64,000 bases of DNA, from the NCBI GenBank assembly GCA_015680685.1, contig MNCI01008699.1, forward strand, positions 1 through 64,000, in the 5' to 3' direction. A program made the position numbers and the translations under genes. Each line of letters begins with the position of its first letter. The stretch's first letter is position 1. This DNA is from Gnetum montanum. Lineage: Eukaryota; Streptophyta; Gnetopsida; Gnetales; Gnetaceae. This document shows positions 1 through 11,950 of this stretch, piece after piece. The notes under the pieces are model-generated. The model made no database searches, was not told the DNA's origin, and saw only the letters and a program-made list of their open reading frames with translations.

Positions 1-459
1 TAAACATATGTTACACTTAATGTGGACATGCTTATTCTATCATATCAAGTAAATATTTAAAGATATTATTCCAAGTTTTTAGGAAAAGTAAACATTAAGC
101 TAACAACATGTAAAAATAAATCATTAAATGTAAACTCTATGCTAGGTTAGAGTACTGTAATGGAATGAAATATTTTGGTATTTGTTACCATTCATGCAAT
201 GTGTCTAGGTAAAGTGTATTCATATATGAACTCTATATAATTCCTTTATACCATGCTACATGTACTAATTGATTAATACTGACTTTTAAAAATTCAAAAA
301 GATAAAGTCTATCTATAATGAATGAATCATATGTAATATGGTAGGTGGGGTCATTTATATAGACATTTATGACCACTATGTCAATATTGATGTGTCAACA
401 CAATCTTGCATAAGTTAACACTAATGCATTAACATGACCAATCAAAATACTATTCATCA
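1..459 (-). mobile_element. Partial 3' LTR of Athila-like element E
   Basis: Read on the minus strand, this begins TGATGAATAG at 459 and runs off the window's left edge. It shares layout and words with the LTRs of element A: a TGATGAA start, the words ATTGACATAG and TTAATG, then a TATA-like TATATAAATG near 349-359. A short purine-rich stretch (AAAGGAATA in minus sense, about 460-470) precedes it, as a polypurine tract would. The other LTR of E is not in the window. Confidence 0.6.
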
Positions 460-639
460 TATTCCTTTGATGAACTAAAAAATTATTCTCAAGTTAAAAA
501 AATGGAAATAAAGTTATTTTACCAAATTTAAGAGTGTTTTCGACTAATTAACAAATATAGCTTAACTTTGACTTAAGTATTATAATAAAAACTTTATTTA
601 AGCAACTAATAATTGATAAAATGATCAGATATATACATG

Positions 640-1480
640 ATGTTCTTATGAAAATTAGATGAATTACAAAAAAAAATGACCAATGCATTTACGTTAAGTG
701 ATGCTTGGTGATGGTGTATTCTTAAGCCCTTATGACATTTAAGGTTGTTCCACTAGTACTTCTATTGCACTCTTTAGATAAAATTCTCTAATCAAGGCTT
801 TTATCTTCTTCTTCTTTATCTTTGAGTCATGGATTTTCCATGCTAATTTTCCTAGAGTTAACGTTATTGAAACCTTTCGAAAATAATGTAGATTTTGAAA
901 CATTCAATGAGCATTGATAAACTATGATACAAAATGTAGGTATTTAATGTTAAACATCTTGACTTTGAATTTTAGTTTATGATAGTTTACCATTCTTTTG
1001 GATAGGTTCTTGGTAACATCTCTCTCATTGGTGAATTTTTCCTAAGAATCTTAGCCTTTGTATTTGTAGTTTGTAACTTTCAAAGTTATTCTTAGTAGAG
1101 ATTGTACTTATTCTCATACCAAAATAATGAGGCAACTACTTATTTTTCTAACTTTTTTCAAGATCTACAAGTAATTAGCACATCTAGCTTTATGTACCAA
1201 AAGTTAGCAAGCTTCATGTATTTGATCATATCTTTAATTTGCAACTTATTTATCATGATTTATGCTTGATTAATGGCTTTGATTCCATATAGAATGAGTT
1301 GGAAGCTAGGATCTAGGAGCTGTTAGAGAACTTCATTAAGCTTAGTTTTGGAAAATCAAATCTCCTATTCATTGATATCTTTTTGAATATGGTGCAAGGA
1401 TGGCACCTCAATAGAAATCAATAAGATCCATTCCTTAACTTCCAATTATATCTAGCTTAGAAAANCTCTAGGTCTAGGTG
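640..1480 (-). pseudogene. Third-ORF fragment of element E (Athila-like)
   Basis: In minus-strand translation this region contains LQIKDMIKYMKLANF, which matches the third ORFs of element C (LQIQDFIEYMELASL, near 9535-9590) and element A (DLKIKDMTKYMELTNF, near 57480-57535). A following LEK-type segment also matches. Many stops break it. The function of this ORF is unknown; in Athila elements a third, env-like ORF sits between integrase and the 3' LTR, and this occupies that place directly upstream of the LTR at 1-459. The 5' limit is uncertain, and the n at 1465 lies near it. Confidence 0.55.
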
Positions 1481-1715
1481 ATATATCTTTGTATATCAAC
1501 AATGGTGAATTACATTATTATTTATCAATAATTAAAACATAAGAAATCTAGAAACCTTACCTTAACTCCTCTTGAGATTCTTCAAATTTTTTTCAAGTCT
1601 TCTCATATTCTCCCTAGCTATTTCCATTTTTTTCATCACATTTTGGCTATTTCTCAAATTGGAATAGGTATTTTTCAAAACTTTCCCCATATATATGGGT
1701 CATATCTACCCTTTC

Positions 1716-1900
1716 CAAGATGTCTTCTCTAGTGTTAAGACATCTCATTCTAGGCCAAGATGTCTTGTATAAGACATCTTACTTGAGATGTCTCCTCTAA
1801 GATGTCTTAGATTCAGTTGAGATGTCTCCTTTGAATTCAAGGCATCTCTTGTCACCTCCATGTCTCAACCAAGATGTTTCCTAGCCTTCTAAGATATCTT
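1716..1900. repeat. Cluster of AAGATGTCTT / AAGACATCTT words
   Basis: About ten exact or near copies of a 10-base word and its reverse complement lie within 190 bases (for example 1717-1726, and around 1760-1800). A TATA-like CATATATATGGG lies just left, at about 1688-1699. The arrangement (word cluster beside a TATA-like box, read on the minus strand) resembles the promoter part of the LTRs elsewhere in this window, so this may be a decayed LTR of element F. No matching partner LTR was found. Confidence 0.4.
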
Positions 1901-2639
1901 CATCAACCTTGAATCCTAAAAAACAGACATGTAGGGTAGAAAAAGGGGGATCAAAAGAGTTGTTCCTACAGTAGCTCTTTCACCCTTAAAAATGTCATGC
2001 TTCATGACCTTTTAAAAGTTGGAAGGCACCATACCCTCATCACTCAAGGCCATAAGTCTAAGCACAAAAATAAAAACTCAATGCATTACAAACATGTAAA
2101 TGAGTACCATCTAAGGTTTTGGTTTCAATGTTTCTTTGCTTATGAGGGCTTATCCTCAGGCCACATCATGCTTCTTTTCTTTTAGTATCTTCTTGGAATT
2201 CTTCCCTTGCATCCCCATTATGACTCAACCCTACACAAAAGTGATACAAAAATCCAGAAAAATAATTATTCATATTAATCCATGGAGTAGGCCTCCTTAT
2301 TCTATGCTTGAATAGCAATGGCATTTCTCCACCTATTGCCAATTAACCTCTTTATTCTTCCAACATCCCTTTGCCAATATAAATTCCAACCCAACACTTA
2401 TACAAGTACCAAAAGCCATCACCTAAGATACCACTATCATCAACATATAAAATTTAACAATGGAAAAATCAGCCTTCTAATTCATACGAGACTCCATGTA
2501 ATTGGTAATAGCATCCATATCAAAAGCATCCTCTTCAACATCAAGATAAATTACATAATCACAAATAGCATTCACACTTATAATCTCCTTGAAACTAGAA
2601 AGCATCAATAAAGATTCAAATTACCAACCTCACTATCAA

Positions 2640-3005
2640 CAATAGTGGACAATAATCTAAACTTATGATTGTCTTACCTTATAGTCCAAATATTATTTTC
2701 ACGATCAATGATAGCCTTATTATCATAATTGCATGGTCTATCACATATGAGATCTAAACAACCAATAGGCAATACATCATAAAGGATTTGATCATGAAAA
2801 CTTCAAATGGATTAATCAATAAGGTACTATTGCTTAACTTGGTTAGAATGATTCTTCATTAACCAATGCACTTTCTATGTATTAGCTTGAGGGATTGTAG
2901 CTAACTACAATAACTTCATCACCTTTAGAGAAATCACATTTTCTTGTGCTCCACCATCAATGAGCACACTCAAGGAATAACCCTTAACATCACAATGGAT
3001 TCTAA
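2640..3005 (-). pseudogene. Protease fragment of another Ty3/gypsy element (F)
   Basis: Minus-strand translation gives VDGGAQENVIS, corresponding to the aspartic protease motif region of plant Ty3/gypsy polyproteins (the family usually shows DGGSxxNV). It is followed by VHWL, by VLPIGCLDLICDRPCNYD (the family's VPM...LLGRPWQYD) and then by a basic stretch. Several in-frame stops, mostly TAG, show it is dead. The RT expected downstream (lower coordinates) is absent, so the element is deleted. It is unlike the proteases of A, B and D, and is a different lineage, perhaps a chromovirus. It ends abruptly where element C begins, near 3010. Confidence 0.6.
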
Positions 3006-3026
3006 ATAAATGATACTCAAGGATTC

Positions 3027-5196
3027 TTGTCAGTTAACTCTGATACCTCTAGTAAGGATGGGATAGCCCACGGAATGAGGAGGCTTGAAAGGCCTAAGAC
3101 CTTCTCAATAACTAACAAGAATCTGTTAGGGGATGATTGGAAAACTTACAAAAGTCAAGATAAGTTTTTTAGTTCTTTCTCTTCCTCTACTCCTTCAACG
3201 TTAGATCATGAAATACATGCCTATCTTTCAAGGGATTAGCGTAGAACTAAAAATCAAGCTCACAAAGAAAATTGAGAATGCTAACATGAACAAGGATGAC
3301 ATCATCTCAACTTGCAAACTCACAACCTACTTAGTGACGATGAAACCATGTTTGCCACTAAGAGCCTAATTCCTATACAAGAGGTTGTTCAAATATCCTA
3401 TAGGCATTGCAAAGAAAGCCATCTACATAGGCTTTATTTAAACAACTTTCCCAAGTTCACATGAGGCTATGATTTAGATCCGCAATAGCATATACAAGCC
3501 TTCTATGATGTCTATGTATGGAATAATATCGATAATGGATGGCAAAAACTTAAGCTCTTTCCTATGATGCTCATTGGCCAAGCAAAAGTGTGGTACAAAT
3601 CCTTAAAATCAAAATCAATCCATAGTTGGCCAACAATGGTAGAACTCTTTACTTAATGATATCAAACCTATGCTAGAGTGTCGACCTTGAGGAGAAAAAT
3701 CCAAGAATGAAAATAATGGCAACATGAAACCTTGGAAATGGCCTTGGAAATATACTATTCTTTGTTAAAAAATGCCCAGGCCATGGATTCTCTAAGGAAA
3801 GGCTAATGTATCACATCATGGATGGGCTCTGTAATGAAACAAGGGAAACCTTAGGGATGTATGCCTAAGGTCAACTATATGAGATACAAACCCATACACT
3901 CCAAGGGCTTATTAAGTGGGTAGCAAAAGAAGACGGAAAAATGGCTAAATGGGAGAATGTTGAAAGCTCTCAATGGGACCAAAATATCAAATTAGCAAAG
4001 CTCCATAACCATAAAGAGGAGAAATCAGCTCACCTTGAGGAAGTGTAGCCATTTCTACCCTTTCCAATGCAACAATCACTAGATGAAATTGAGGAAAAGA
4101 TTAATAATATGATGGAATGTGTGCATGGAAAATATGGAGAATATGCTAACAATAGTAGAGGTAAAACTATGCTAAATCTAGAAACAGGATAGGACACTAT
4201 ACAACAATCAAAACAACGGGTAGGAGATAATAAGAATAAGATCTCAACTGCCAACTTCACATATCAATGTAACATCTATCTGTATGATCACCCCAAAGTC
4301 CAATGCATATTTTTTTCACATTTACATGAGCATTGCAAAGGAGTGTTACATCCAAATTTCATACAGAAATATCGGGTTCAACCATAGTGGCAAAAGCCCT
4401 AGTCATGGGGGAGGCCATTGCCAACTTGACCATATCCTTTGTATGTCCCAACATCAAATGCTTACTATGTTCAACATTCTATTTCTCCAACTGGATCATC
4501 ATTCTCTCCTTATCCTCATTATTATCATTCTTTCGAATACTATCCACTCATACCCTCTCTGACAAGGTCACCACCTCATGTACCTTACACTTTTTCTCAA
4601 CAACAATATTCTCATCCTTCACCTCCTTCTACATCACCACCAATTGTACTAGAAGCTCTGCACCGCAACACCAACCTATGAATGCTACTTGTGCTACTAC
4701 TATCAATAGCAATGGAAGTACTCAAAAGAATCATTTCTTTAGGCATGGCCATAGAAAGAAGTAGCATGATGTTGAACCCATTGCTTCTTCCAACCCAATG
4801 TAAGTTCAACACTATGATGCATCCTTCTCCTTGAACTCAACACCTCGTGTTATCTTATCAGGGCCACCAATCAATACTTCAAAAACTATGCAGCCCAATG
4901 AATATAACCATAGAGGGGAACACATTGATCCTTGCATGCCATCTTACGATCAAGGGTGCCATAGTGGGGTAGCCCCTTATCCCATGACCCCATCATATAA
5001 CCTACCCCACTATGTCTATTATGGTCGAGTGTGTAAACCCCAATATGGGTACATTCCAACCACTGCATCAAACGACACCCAGTGGTTGGGATATGATGGA
5101 TCCCCAACATTTCCAACATGCATGGATCCACACTTTCCATGTATTAATTTTTTCCATAATCAAAGGTTCAATTATGGGGTACATCCCCCATTCTAA
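3027..5196 (+). pseudogene. gag of element C (capsid-like, proline-rich tail)
   Basis: Homologous to the gag regions of A and B. The core (about 3420-3900) has a WQKLKLFPM-type segment followed by IGQAKVWYKSL and a SW...LF stretch, the pattern of the plant retrotransposon gag capsid family (PF03732 type). Downstream is a Pro/Ser/Tyr-rich tail (about 4430-4680), as in A (17150-17370) and B (26330-26540), followed by a Tyr/Pro-rich region that stays open for 121 codons and ends in TAA at 5194-5196. The first open stretch starts with TTG rather than ATG, so the true start is lost or lies left. Frameshifts and stops occur between 3240 and 4280. Gag would form the virus-like particle. Confidence 0.6.
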
Positions 5197-5199
5197 CAA

Positions 5200-6650
5200 A
5201 CAAAACTAATAAATGTTTTTCCTTCTCTTTAATTTTACAATTTTTTGTTTTCCAATTTTTTCTTCAACTTTTAATTTGTTGTTTATCTTTTTATTTATTA
5301 TTTCATCTTTTTATTTATTTATTGTTTCATCTTTTTATCTTTTTATGGGTAATCTCATCTATGAATAAAACACTTACGTGACTCATTGGTTGAGGTGTTG
5401 GTCTATGTTATCAAGTCTCAGGTGGCTAATTATTTGGACAATGAGTCCATGACATCCACCCAACCATTCTATTAATAAGAGGTTCTACTCTGGGTACGAT
5501 GATATTCTTGTCATCATAAAAACTTAAAAGTAATTTTGTGCTCATTATGCCCAGAGCAAAAAATTATGGACTAAGTGGGAATGGCTAGGGTGTGACATGA
5601 AGGGGACTTGTGGATCCTTTTTGGTGACATTTGTAGGAGTTACCATGCAACCTGGTTGTACTAAGATCCTTGTAGATCTAACAGAAAATGGGAGTAAGTG
5701 TAATAAAGGTACTCAATAAGAGAAACTTAATGCTATTCTAGGTGATCCCATTGGAAAGACATGCACCCATGCCTAAAGGTAGGTGGCTTCTTTGGATTAA
5801 GCATTCAAAAAAAATGAAAAAAAGAGAGAGAGTAAGAAGAATGTGCCAAAGTGGCCAGACAAAAAGAAAAAGGAAAAAATCAAGATCAAAGTGCCACAAA
5901 GCAATTCTGAATCACTAATCTCTTGCACAAAATGCTAAGTGATTCTATGCCTTGCTGTCATGATGCTCTTATGGTTGTCCATCATCGGATGAAACAATGC
6001 AATGTCATTGACTCAAGGAATGGACTTGGTCTTGATTTTGGAGTAACAAGCTAATGACACATTAATCATGTCCTACACTCAAGATTCATTATGCCCTGGG
6101 TTAGTTACCTCATGTCATGATCTCTACAATCCCTTCTACAATTCATCTCCTCTCATTGTTCATGTATTTGTGACTTGCGTCTTGTGTAGCATTGAATTCA
6201 TACCTCATCATGGTGGTTTCTACATGTGTGTGTTTTGTGGAGCTATTTTAGATTACATTTAACCCTTCTAGTGTCTACAGACATTTTAAAGTGTGCTTAC
6301 ACAAGGGCATTATAGGTTGGAACTTGCTTTAGGAAGGACCCAGTTGCATGACTTTTGTAATTTAAATTTGTTGCACATCATCATATCATTTTATACCCTC
6401 TGAGTACTACATTACCAATGTTATTCTTTCCCTTATGATCCTTCTAGTTTAACCGTTCCTATGTACCAAAACATGTCCTTTTTCCTCATTCGACTTATGA
6501 ATTTCATCATTAGATCCTACCCCATTATAATTTTTGTGCCTTTTGGTCTATTTAACAATACCTTGGAAATTTCACATTGATCTCAAATCCTTTGTTTTTG
6601 GCCTTGAAATTTTAGAAATTCATCAATTTTTCTAAGTACCCTATCTTAAA
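5200..6650 (+). other. Conserved non-coding block of element C
   Basis: There is no coding sequence here, but the block aligns by eye with 21440-22340 in A and 52660-53550 in B. Shared landmarks in order are: GACATCCACCCA (about 5450), a CATGCCTxAAGG segment (about 5768), and a CTACGGACTCC-like then GGAAGGACCC segment (about 6274-6345). In A and B this block follows integrase. Here it follows gag directly. An A/GA-rich stretch lies at 5805-5835. Confidence 0.55.
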
Positions 6651-6654
6651 TAGG

Positions 6655-6725
6655 CTACAATATCGGATACCCAATATTGGGTCTGATGTGATATTGGGGC
6701 TACACTATTGGGTACACAATATCAC
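6655..6725 (+). promoter_or_regulatory. ATATTGGG/ATATCGG word cluster before ORF3 of C
   Basis: Four or more variants of ATATCGG/ATATTGGG lie within 70 bases. The 11-mer ATGTGATATTG at 6686-6696 recurs exactly at 10336-10346 in C's own LTR promoter, and AATATCGGA is shared too. No clear TATA box follows. I infer a possible internal promoter or transcription-factor array for the third ORF. Confidence 0.35.
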
Positions 6726-7249
6726 ATCAACAAAAACTATATTGATGAACCTCCCCCACACACATCAACATCAGTCTCAACTGTTCACGTGGGGGGAGTT
6801 TTTCAAATTTTCTTCCGCGAATTGTGACTTGTGCACCTCTTGGTCAAACAACCATAACTCGCTCACTAGTGATTTGATTCCCATTCTTCTTGAACCTACT
6901 TGAACCCAAAGTGTTCAGCTTTGTTGTGGGGGAAGGTTACACTTCAAACTGTGCATAAATTTTTCAAAATTCATCATTGCCTAAAAGATACTTTAAAGGG
7001 TAATTGATTATAAAAATAATAAACATATTCGTAAAAATAATTTTATCTCCTCACCTACATCGAGAAATTAAATTTTGAAGCCACCTACTTGAATTGGGCC
7101 CAATATTAAAAATTTTAGGGAACATTTTCATAAAATTTCCTAACCATAAATCACACAAAATAAGAAAAAAATTTATTTGAGGCAAGAAGTAAGGTATAAA
7201 GAAAATCTTGTAAGAAACCTTACTAATGATCGTCCCCATGTGATTGCAG

Positions 7250-10070
7250 ATGGCCCCTAAACATGGACAACAAGGAGGACCTCTCAAGGTGTGCCCAAAT
7301 AACCAAGGAGAGGTAGAGACCAAGCATCTCCTAAGGAATGTGTAGATCAGGAGGCACAATCATTCAACATTCATCAAGAGCCTCTTGCTACTATCCAATT
7401 AGGAAAAGTGGAAGGAGGAATGGCTAAAGTGCTTGAATAGGGACAACATCTCACGTTGTCCCTGAAATGCATGCAAGTAATCCATGAAAGGTCCATCTCA
7501 GTAGATGTGATCATGCAACTAAACTTTGGACCTTTCACGGAGTTCGCTCTTGAGGCTATTAGGGACCAACTCAAAGGGTCTCCATTATGGCCCATCCTCT
7601 CTAAAAGTGGTGCCTGGTACTTAGGAGATTTGTACCAATTTTGGAATAATAAAGAAGAAGGAACCATAGTTGACACTTGTAGTGTTTCTATATATTTTTC
7701 CAACAAGGGCATTTCAGAAGTGTTAAACCTTCTAAATATAGGGCCCAAAGTTGCTCGCATGTCCACTTTCTCCAATGTTGATGCATGAAGAATTTGGTTG
7801 GATAGGGCATATTGCAAAGAGGATAAGACATATGGGGAGTTGGCATTGGAAGAAAGAATATATTTCATGATTGGCACTTATCACAAAAGGATTAAATAAA
7901 ATCTCAATGTATGCAACAAGAGGAACTATGATATTGATGGGGAAGGTTAATGCTAACTTTCCCCATCTGTATCTCATGGAGATCTTGAGGTGGTTTGAAG
8001 AATGCAAGATAGGAAAGTTGGTGTTTCCCTTTCCTTGTCTCATTAGGAAGCTATGTAGGCATGCTAGAATTCTAGGGTACACCAATGATGTCCCTAGAAG
8101 AGCTCAAAATGCTTTGTTCGCTAAATTAGTAAAGCCACCAGCCCAAAGGAAGAATGCTGGAGAGACACTAGAGCCAAAACAAGAATAGATGATGGGGCCT
8201 ACTACAACTCAAATTACAAGGCCTAGCCAACTCCCAAGTACAAGGCATAGTCAACAGCAAGGACCAAGGCCTAGCCAACTCCCAAGTACAAGGCATAGTC
8301 AACAGCAAGGAGCAAGGCCTAGCATAAGCCAGTGAGACCAACTATGACCACTACCATAGGATTATCAACCATCGATGAGCCATCTCAAGGCCATCACTGA
8401 GACAATTAGTTGGGGAAGTTGTGAAGATGCCAATCTTTTCTGCATCATCGATGATGTCGTATGGCCAATAGTTTCTATAGATTGCACATGGGGCGAAGTG
8501 TCCATTCAAATAGGAGAAGAGGAGATGCATTGGTCATAATAGATTTCAGGGAATGTTGTGTCCTTATAGGTGCAACTAGAAACTAGTGAGGGGCCTACAA
8601 TAGTGGTCATGAAACACCAAGATGTAGTAGGAGCTACAAAAGTGGTCATAGATCACATCAAAGAGTTCTTCAATGTTCCTATTATGCCATTGGTAGATTT
8701 CACAAGAGCACATGATGCTCAAACCCTAGTCAGTCCCTCAATGACTCCTATGGAGCATGAGGATGTTCTTGATCGGTTGTTGCAAATAGGACAAGTGATG
8801 ACATGCTTGTTTGACATTTCGCAAGATGTCACAATAATGTAATTAGAATTCATCTCCACCAAAGGAAAGTTGGTTATGATAGAGATTAGGACCGAGCATG
8901 TGGAGGCAAAGTTGACAAGACTCCAAGAAAGGCTCATTACCCTACAAGCTACATAGCAGGACCCATCTCAATTCATTCCCATAGACTAGGTAGACACTTT
9001 TAGGATAGAGAATCTCAATAAACTATTGGCGGATAATAAAAGAGTGGTGGAGGAGAAGAAGAAGGCCAATTGGGATGCTTCCAAGGCATAAGCAAAAACA
9101 TACGCGTATGCCAAAGTACTCAAGGCCTTGCAAGAAGAAAATAAATAGCTAACCGTGGAAAATCTTTTGTTGACCATTGTGGAGAAACAGAAAAATGTTC
9201 TCGAAGAAAATTTCCAATAGTTATGAGAATAGTTGATCAAGGTTAATCAAGACATGAATCGCTTGACTAGAGACAATTGAACCCTCTCAATGGAGAAGGT
9301 ATGCGCAATCTATCAGAATATGGCCATTGAAATAAGCACATGGAAAAATGAGGCCAAGTGACATGAAAAATTAAAAGAGCATTTCAAAGACTAGGTGGGG
9401 ATTATTAGCAAGTCATTGAGAAAGAGATCCATATGGACAAGGCTTACATTAACACCTTCAACGCTCAACACACTGATTGGCAGGCCATATTGGACATATG
9501 CATTCGTCCACCAGGTAGAGCTCAAAAGCTGGGACTTGCAGATCCAAGATTTTATAGAGTACATGGAATTGGCAAGCTTGCAATATGCCAACCTAGCCAT
9601 GTTAATAGTAGGACACCCAAGAACAGAGCTGGAGAAGTAGGTAGCTACCACCTATGCCACATATGAAACAAAATTTATGGAAAACAAGCAAACATTGTAA
9701 AATCTAGAAGTCACAAATTTTGAGATGAAGGTGGTTAAGGCTAGCTACCAAGGGTAGAAATATGTTGCAGAAAACTTGGCTTGATGGCTTACAAATTATC
9801 AGGACTACAAGGATAAAGCTAGAGCCTACAAGGAGGAACAACGACTATTTGTGGCTCAGTACATCAAAGAAAATTAGATTTTTCTACAACTGCCATGTCC
9901 ATGGGAAGTTTCAACTCCATCAAACATTGGAGCAATAGCATAGATGACATAGTATCCTCAAACTAAAGAGGAAAAGCTCTAGGCACTTCTTCAGAGCCAT
10001 CAAATTCTAAAACTTGGAGCACAAGATAAGGGGAAGCAACCCATGGAGGAGCCACCACCACATAGAACCA
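7250..10070 (+). pseudogene. Third ORF of element C, plant transposon-protein-like
   Basis: The reading starts at ATG 7250 (MAPKHGQQGGP), directly behind TGATTGCAG. The equivalent start in A is MASKRGPQEGG at 23164. A globular N-terminal part (about 7400-8150) contains PLWPILSKSGAWYLGDLYQFW and a following SVSIYFSN segment, reminiscent of the Athila ORF1 / putative plant transposon protein families. A Gln/Pro/Ser-rich 16-residue repeat follows (8221-8316), then long Lys/Glu/Ala-rich coiled-coil-like stretches (about 8900-9900) including LQIQDFIEYMELASL. It lies between the post-pol block and the 3' LTR, the position of Athila's env-like ORF. I see no signal peptide or membrane segment, so an envelope role is not supported. 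It has many stops, mostly TAG. Function unknown. Confidence 0.55.
8221..8316 (+). repeat. Two 48-bp direct repeats in ORF3 of C
   Basis: Copies start at 8221 and 8269 and are nearly identical. A third partial copy starts at 8317. The 48-base period equals 16 codons (PSQLPSTRHSQQQG-like), so the expansion kept the reading frame. Confidence 0.7.
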
Positions 10071-10271
10071 CATGAGTTCCAATAAAATTTTGCAATTTTG
10101 TAATTTTATAATTTTTTGTTCATGTCCCAATTTTGTTCTATTCAATTCTCCACTATGACATGAAAAATTTCTAGTCAATCAATAATCCCATACCTATCCA
10201 CTGCGTAATCAATGGGGCTTGTTCTCATTTTGTATGACTCAGGGATGAGTTTTCATTTAGTTGTGGGGGTG

Positions 10272-11154
10272 TGATGAATCATGATTCATTAGGCTTGAAT
10301 ATCGGACTTGCGATATCGAATCCACGATATCGGGTATGTGATATTGTGGCCTGGTTAGTGATATCAAATACAAGATATCGTGAGTCCTATGTGGAGCTAT
10401 AAATACACATGTAGGTGCATAGAGTGGAGTAGTAGTTAAGTTAGAAGTTAGTTTTCATTTTTAGTTCTTCTCAACCGTTTCTCCTAGTGCAGTGCATGTC
10501 CATAGTGTGATGATTGTAATTGTATGGCACCTTTATTTGAGTGTGATGTACTTGGACACGCACATGACCAAAAATAAAGATTGAGATTACTTCATCATTG
10601 CAACATTCACTTAGTTTAATTATTTAATTGTTATTCATTTCTTTTTTAATTAATACTTCTTTACCCTCAACTCTTATCCCTATTATTAAACATGGAATGA
10701 GTACAACTTAATCATAAGCATTTTAAGTGTTACTTGGTATCCTAGTAGCATACCTAGGATATGTGCTTGGTAATCCTAATAGTAGTCATGCACAAGGTCC
10801 AAGATATGTATGGATGATAAAGAAATGGATGCTCATCACAGTTAGGCTAGTTTAGATTCTCTCCCCATATGTCCTATTAGTTTAACTCTCTTCTCCCTTT
10901 TCCTCATAGCTTAATTAAATTTATTCTCTATTACCTCTAGGAGTAGCACTAGTTTAGGACTACATCATACACTTCACTCTAGAATAAATCATACATGAAA
11001 AATCAAATACTAGTTTAGATGGAAAGACAGTGAACTGTGATCAATAAGTAACTATCTAGATACCGGAACTAGCCCATATGTAGAGTTCAACTAGATCATG
11101 CATGAAACACTCGTATTCGTATGGTTGATTGTAGGGGTACCTTGCCACTCATCA
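10272..11154 (+). mobile_element. 3' LTR of element C (883 bp)
   Basis: Begins TGATGAATCA directly after a G-rich tract (GTTGTGGGGGTG, 10260-10271) that fits a polypurine tract, and ends CACTCATCA at 11154. It shares overall structure with the LTRs of A and B: a word cluster (ATATCGG, CGATATCG; about 10296-10382), a TATA box TATAAATA at 10398-10405, a GTACTTGGACAC-like segment and a TAGTAGC block. Its right end touches LINE sequence, so C was inserted in that LINE. The candidate target-site duplicate is CTAGG at 11155-11159, with no left partner visible. Confidence 0.7.
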
Positions 11155-11950
11155 CTAGGGAAATTCATATTATCTTTTTTGGTTAATTCATTCATAGCAA
11201 TAGCAAATAAGTATAGTCTAAGTGTTGACCCATGATCTAGAGCTACTATGCATTGAAAATTAGATGTGATTCCATAAATTGTTCTAATTTTATTGGTAGC
11301 TCCTTCATACATGTATTGAATTACTTTAATATATTTATTAGGGATATTTTTCTTTTGCAAGGACTACTAAATAATATCTCTAAGCACTATGTCATATGCT
11401 TTTTCTATGTTAATGAAGATCATATGTAAATTTTCTTTATATTTTTAAATCTCTCCATGAATTTTTATATTAAGAAAATCACCTCTATAGTAGATCTCTT
11501 TATCATAAATCTAAATTGATTTTCTAATAATGTTGATTCAAGCCTAAGACACTCCTCTATGAATCTCTCCCAAAGCTTCATAGTATGGCTTATTAACTTG
11601 ATTCCTCTATAATTTGCATAAATTTGCACATCTCCTTTATTTTTGTAGATAGGAACAACAATGTTATTTATCTAATTTTAGGAATTTCTTTATCATTCAA
11701 AATTTTGTTAAATAATTATGTCAACCATGAAGCTCCTGTATCTCCTAATTCTCTCTATGCTTATATATGAATATTATCTAGTCCAATAACTTTTCTATTT
11801 TTCATCGTGAATAAGATTGTTTTCACCTCAAAGAAGGAAAATTCATTAATCAAACGAAAATTTGATTCTTCTTCTTAGATTTGTTTTCTTGGAAAATATT
11901 CATATAATAATTCTTGAAAATAGTGTTTCTACCTATCCAATATTTTTTTC
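11155..11950 (-). pseudogene. LINE reverse transcriptase fragment
   Basis: Minus-strand translation runs, from high to low coordinates, through a VIGLDNIHI segment (family: KxxGPDxIPxE), LGDTGAS..LFNKIL, then after stops SFGRDS and an INL-type stretch. It ends with MQKKNIPNKYIKVIQYMYEGA and LYLFAIAMNELT, the conserved plant LINE motif series. The catalytic YADD segment should come next (lower coordinates) but is cut off exactly where C's LTR ends at 11154. The rest of the LINE is not found on the other side of C. It is heavily mutated. Confidence 0.75.

Larger units (their letters stand above)
3010..11154 (+). mobile_element. Athila-like element C, lacking pol, 5' end lost
   Basis: Order on the plus strand: gag (3027-5196), conserved post-pol non-coding block (5200-6650), repeat-rich pre-ORF3 segment (6655-6725), third ORF (7250 to about 10070), G-rich tract and 3' LTR (10272-11154). 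The gag is followed directly by DNA that in elements A and B comes only after integrase, so protease, RT, RNase H and integrase are all missing. No 5' LTR is visible: the left edge abuts a minus-strand protease fragment near 3005. The 3' end abuts a LINE. Confidence 0.7.
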
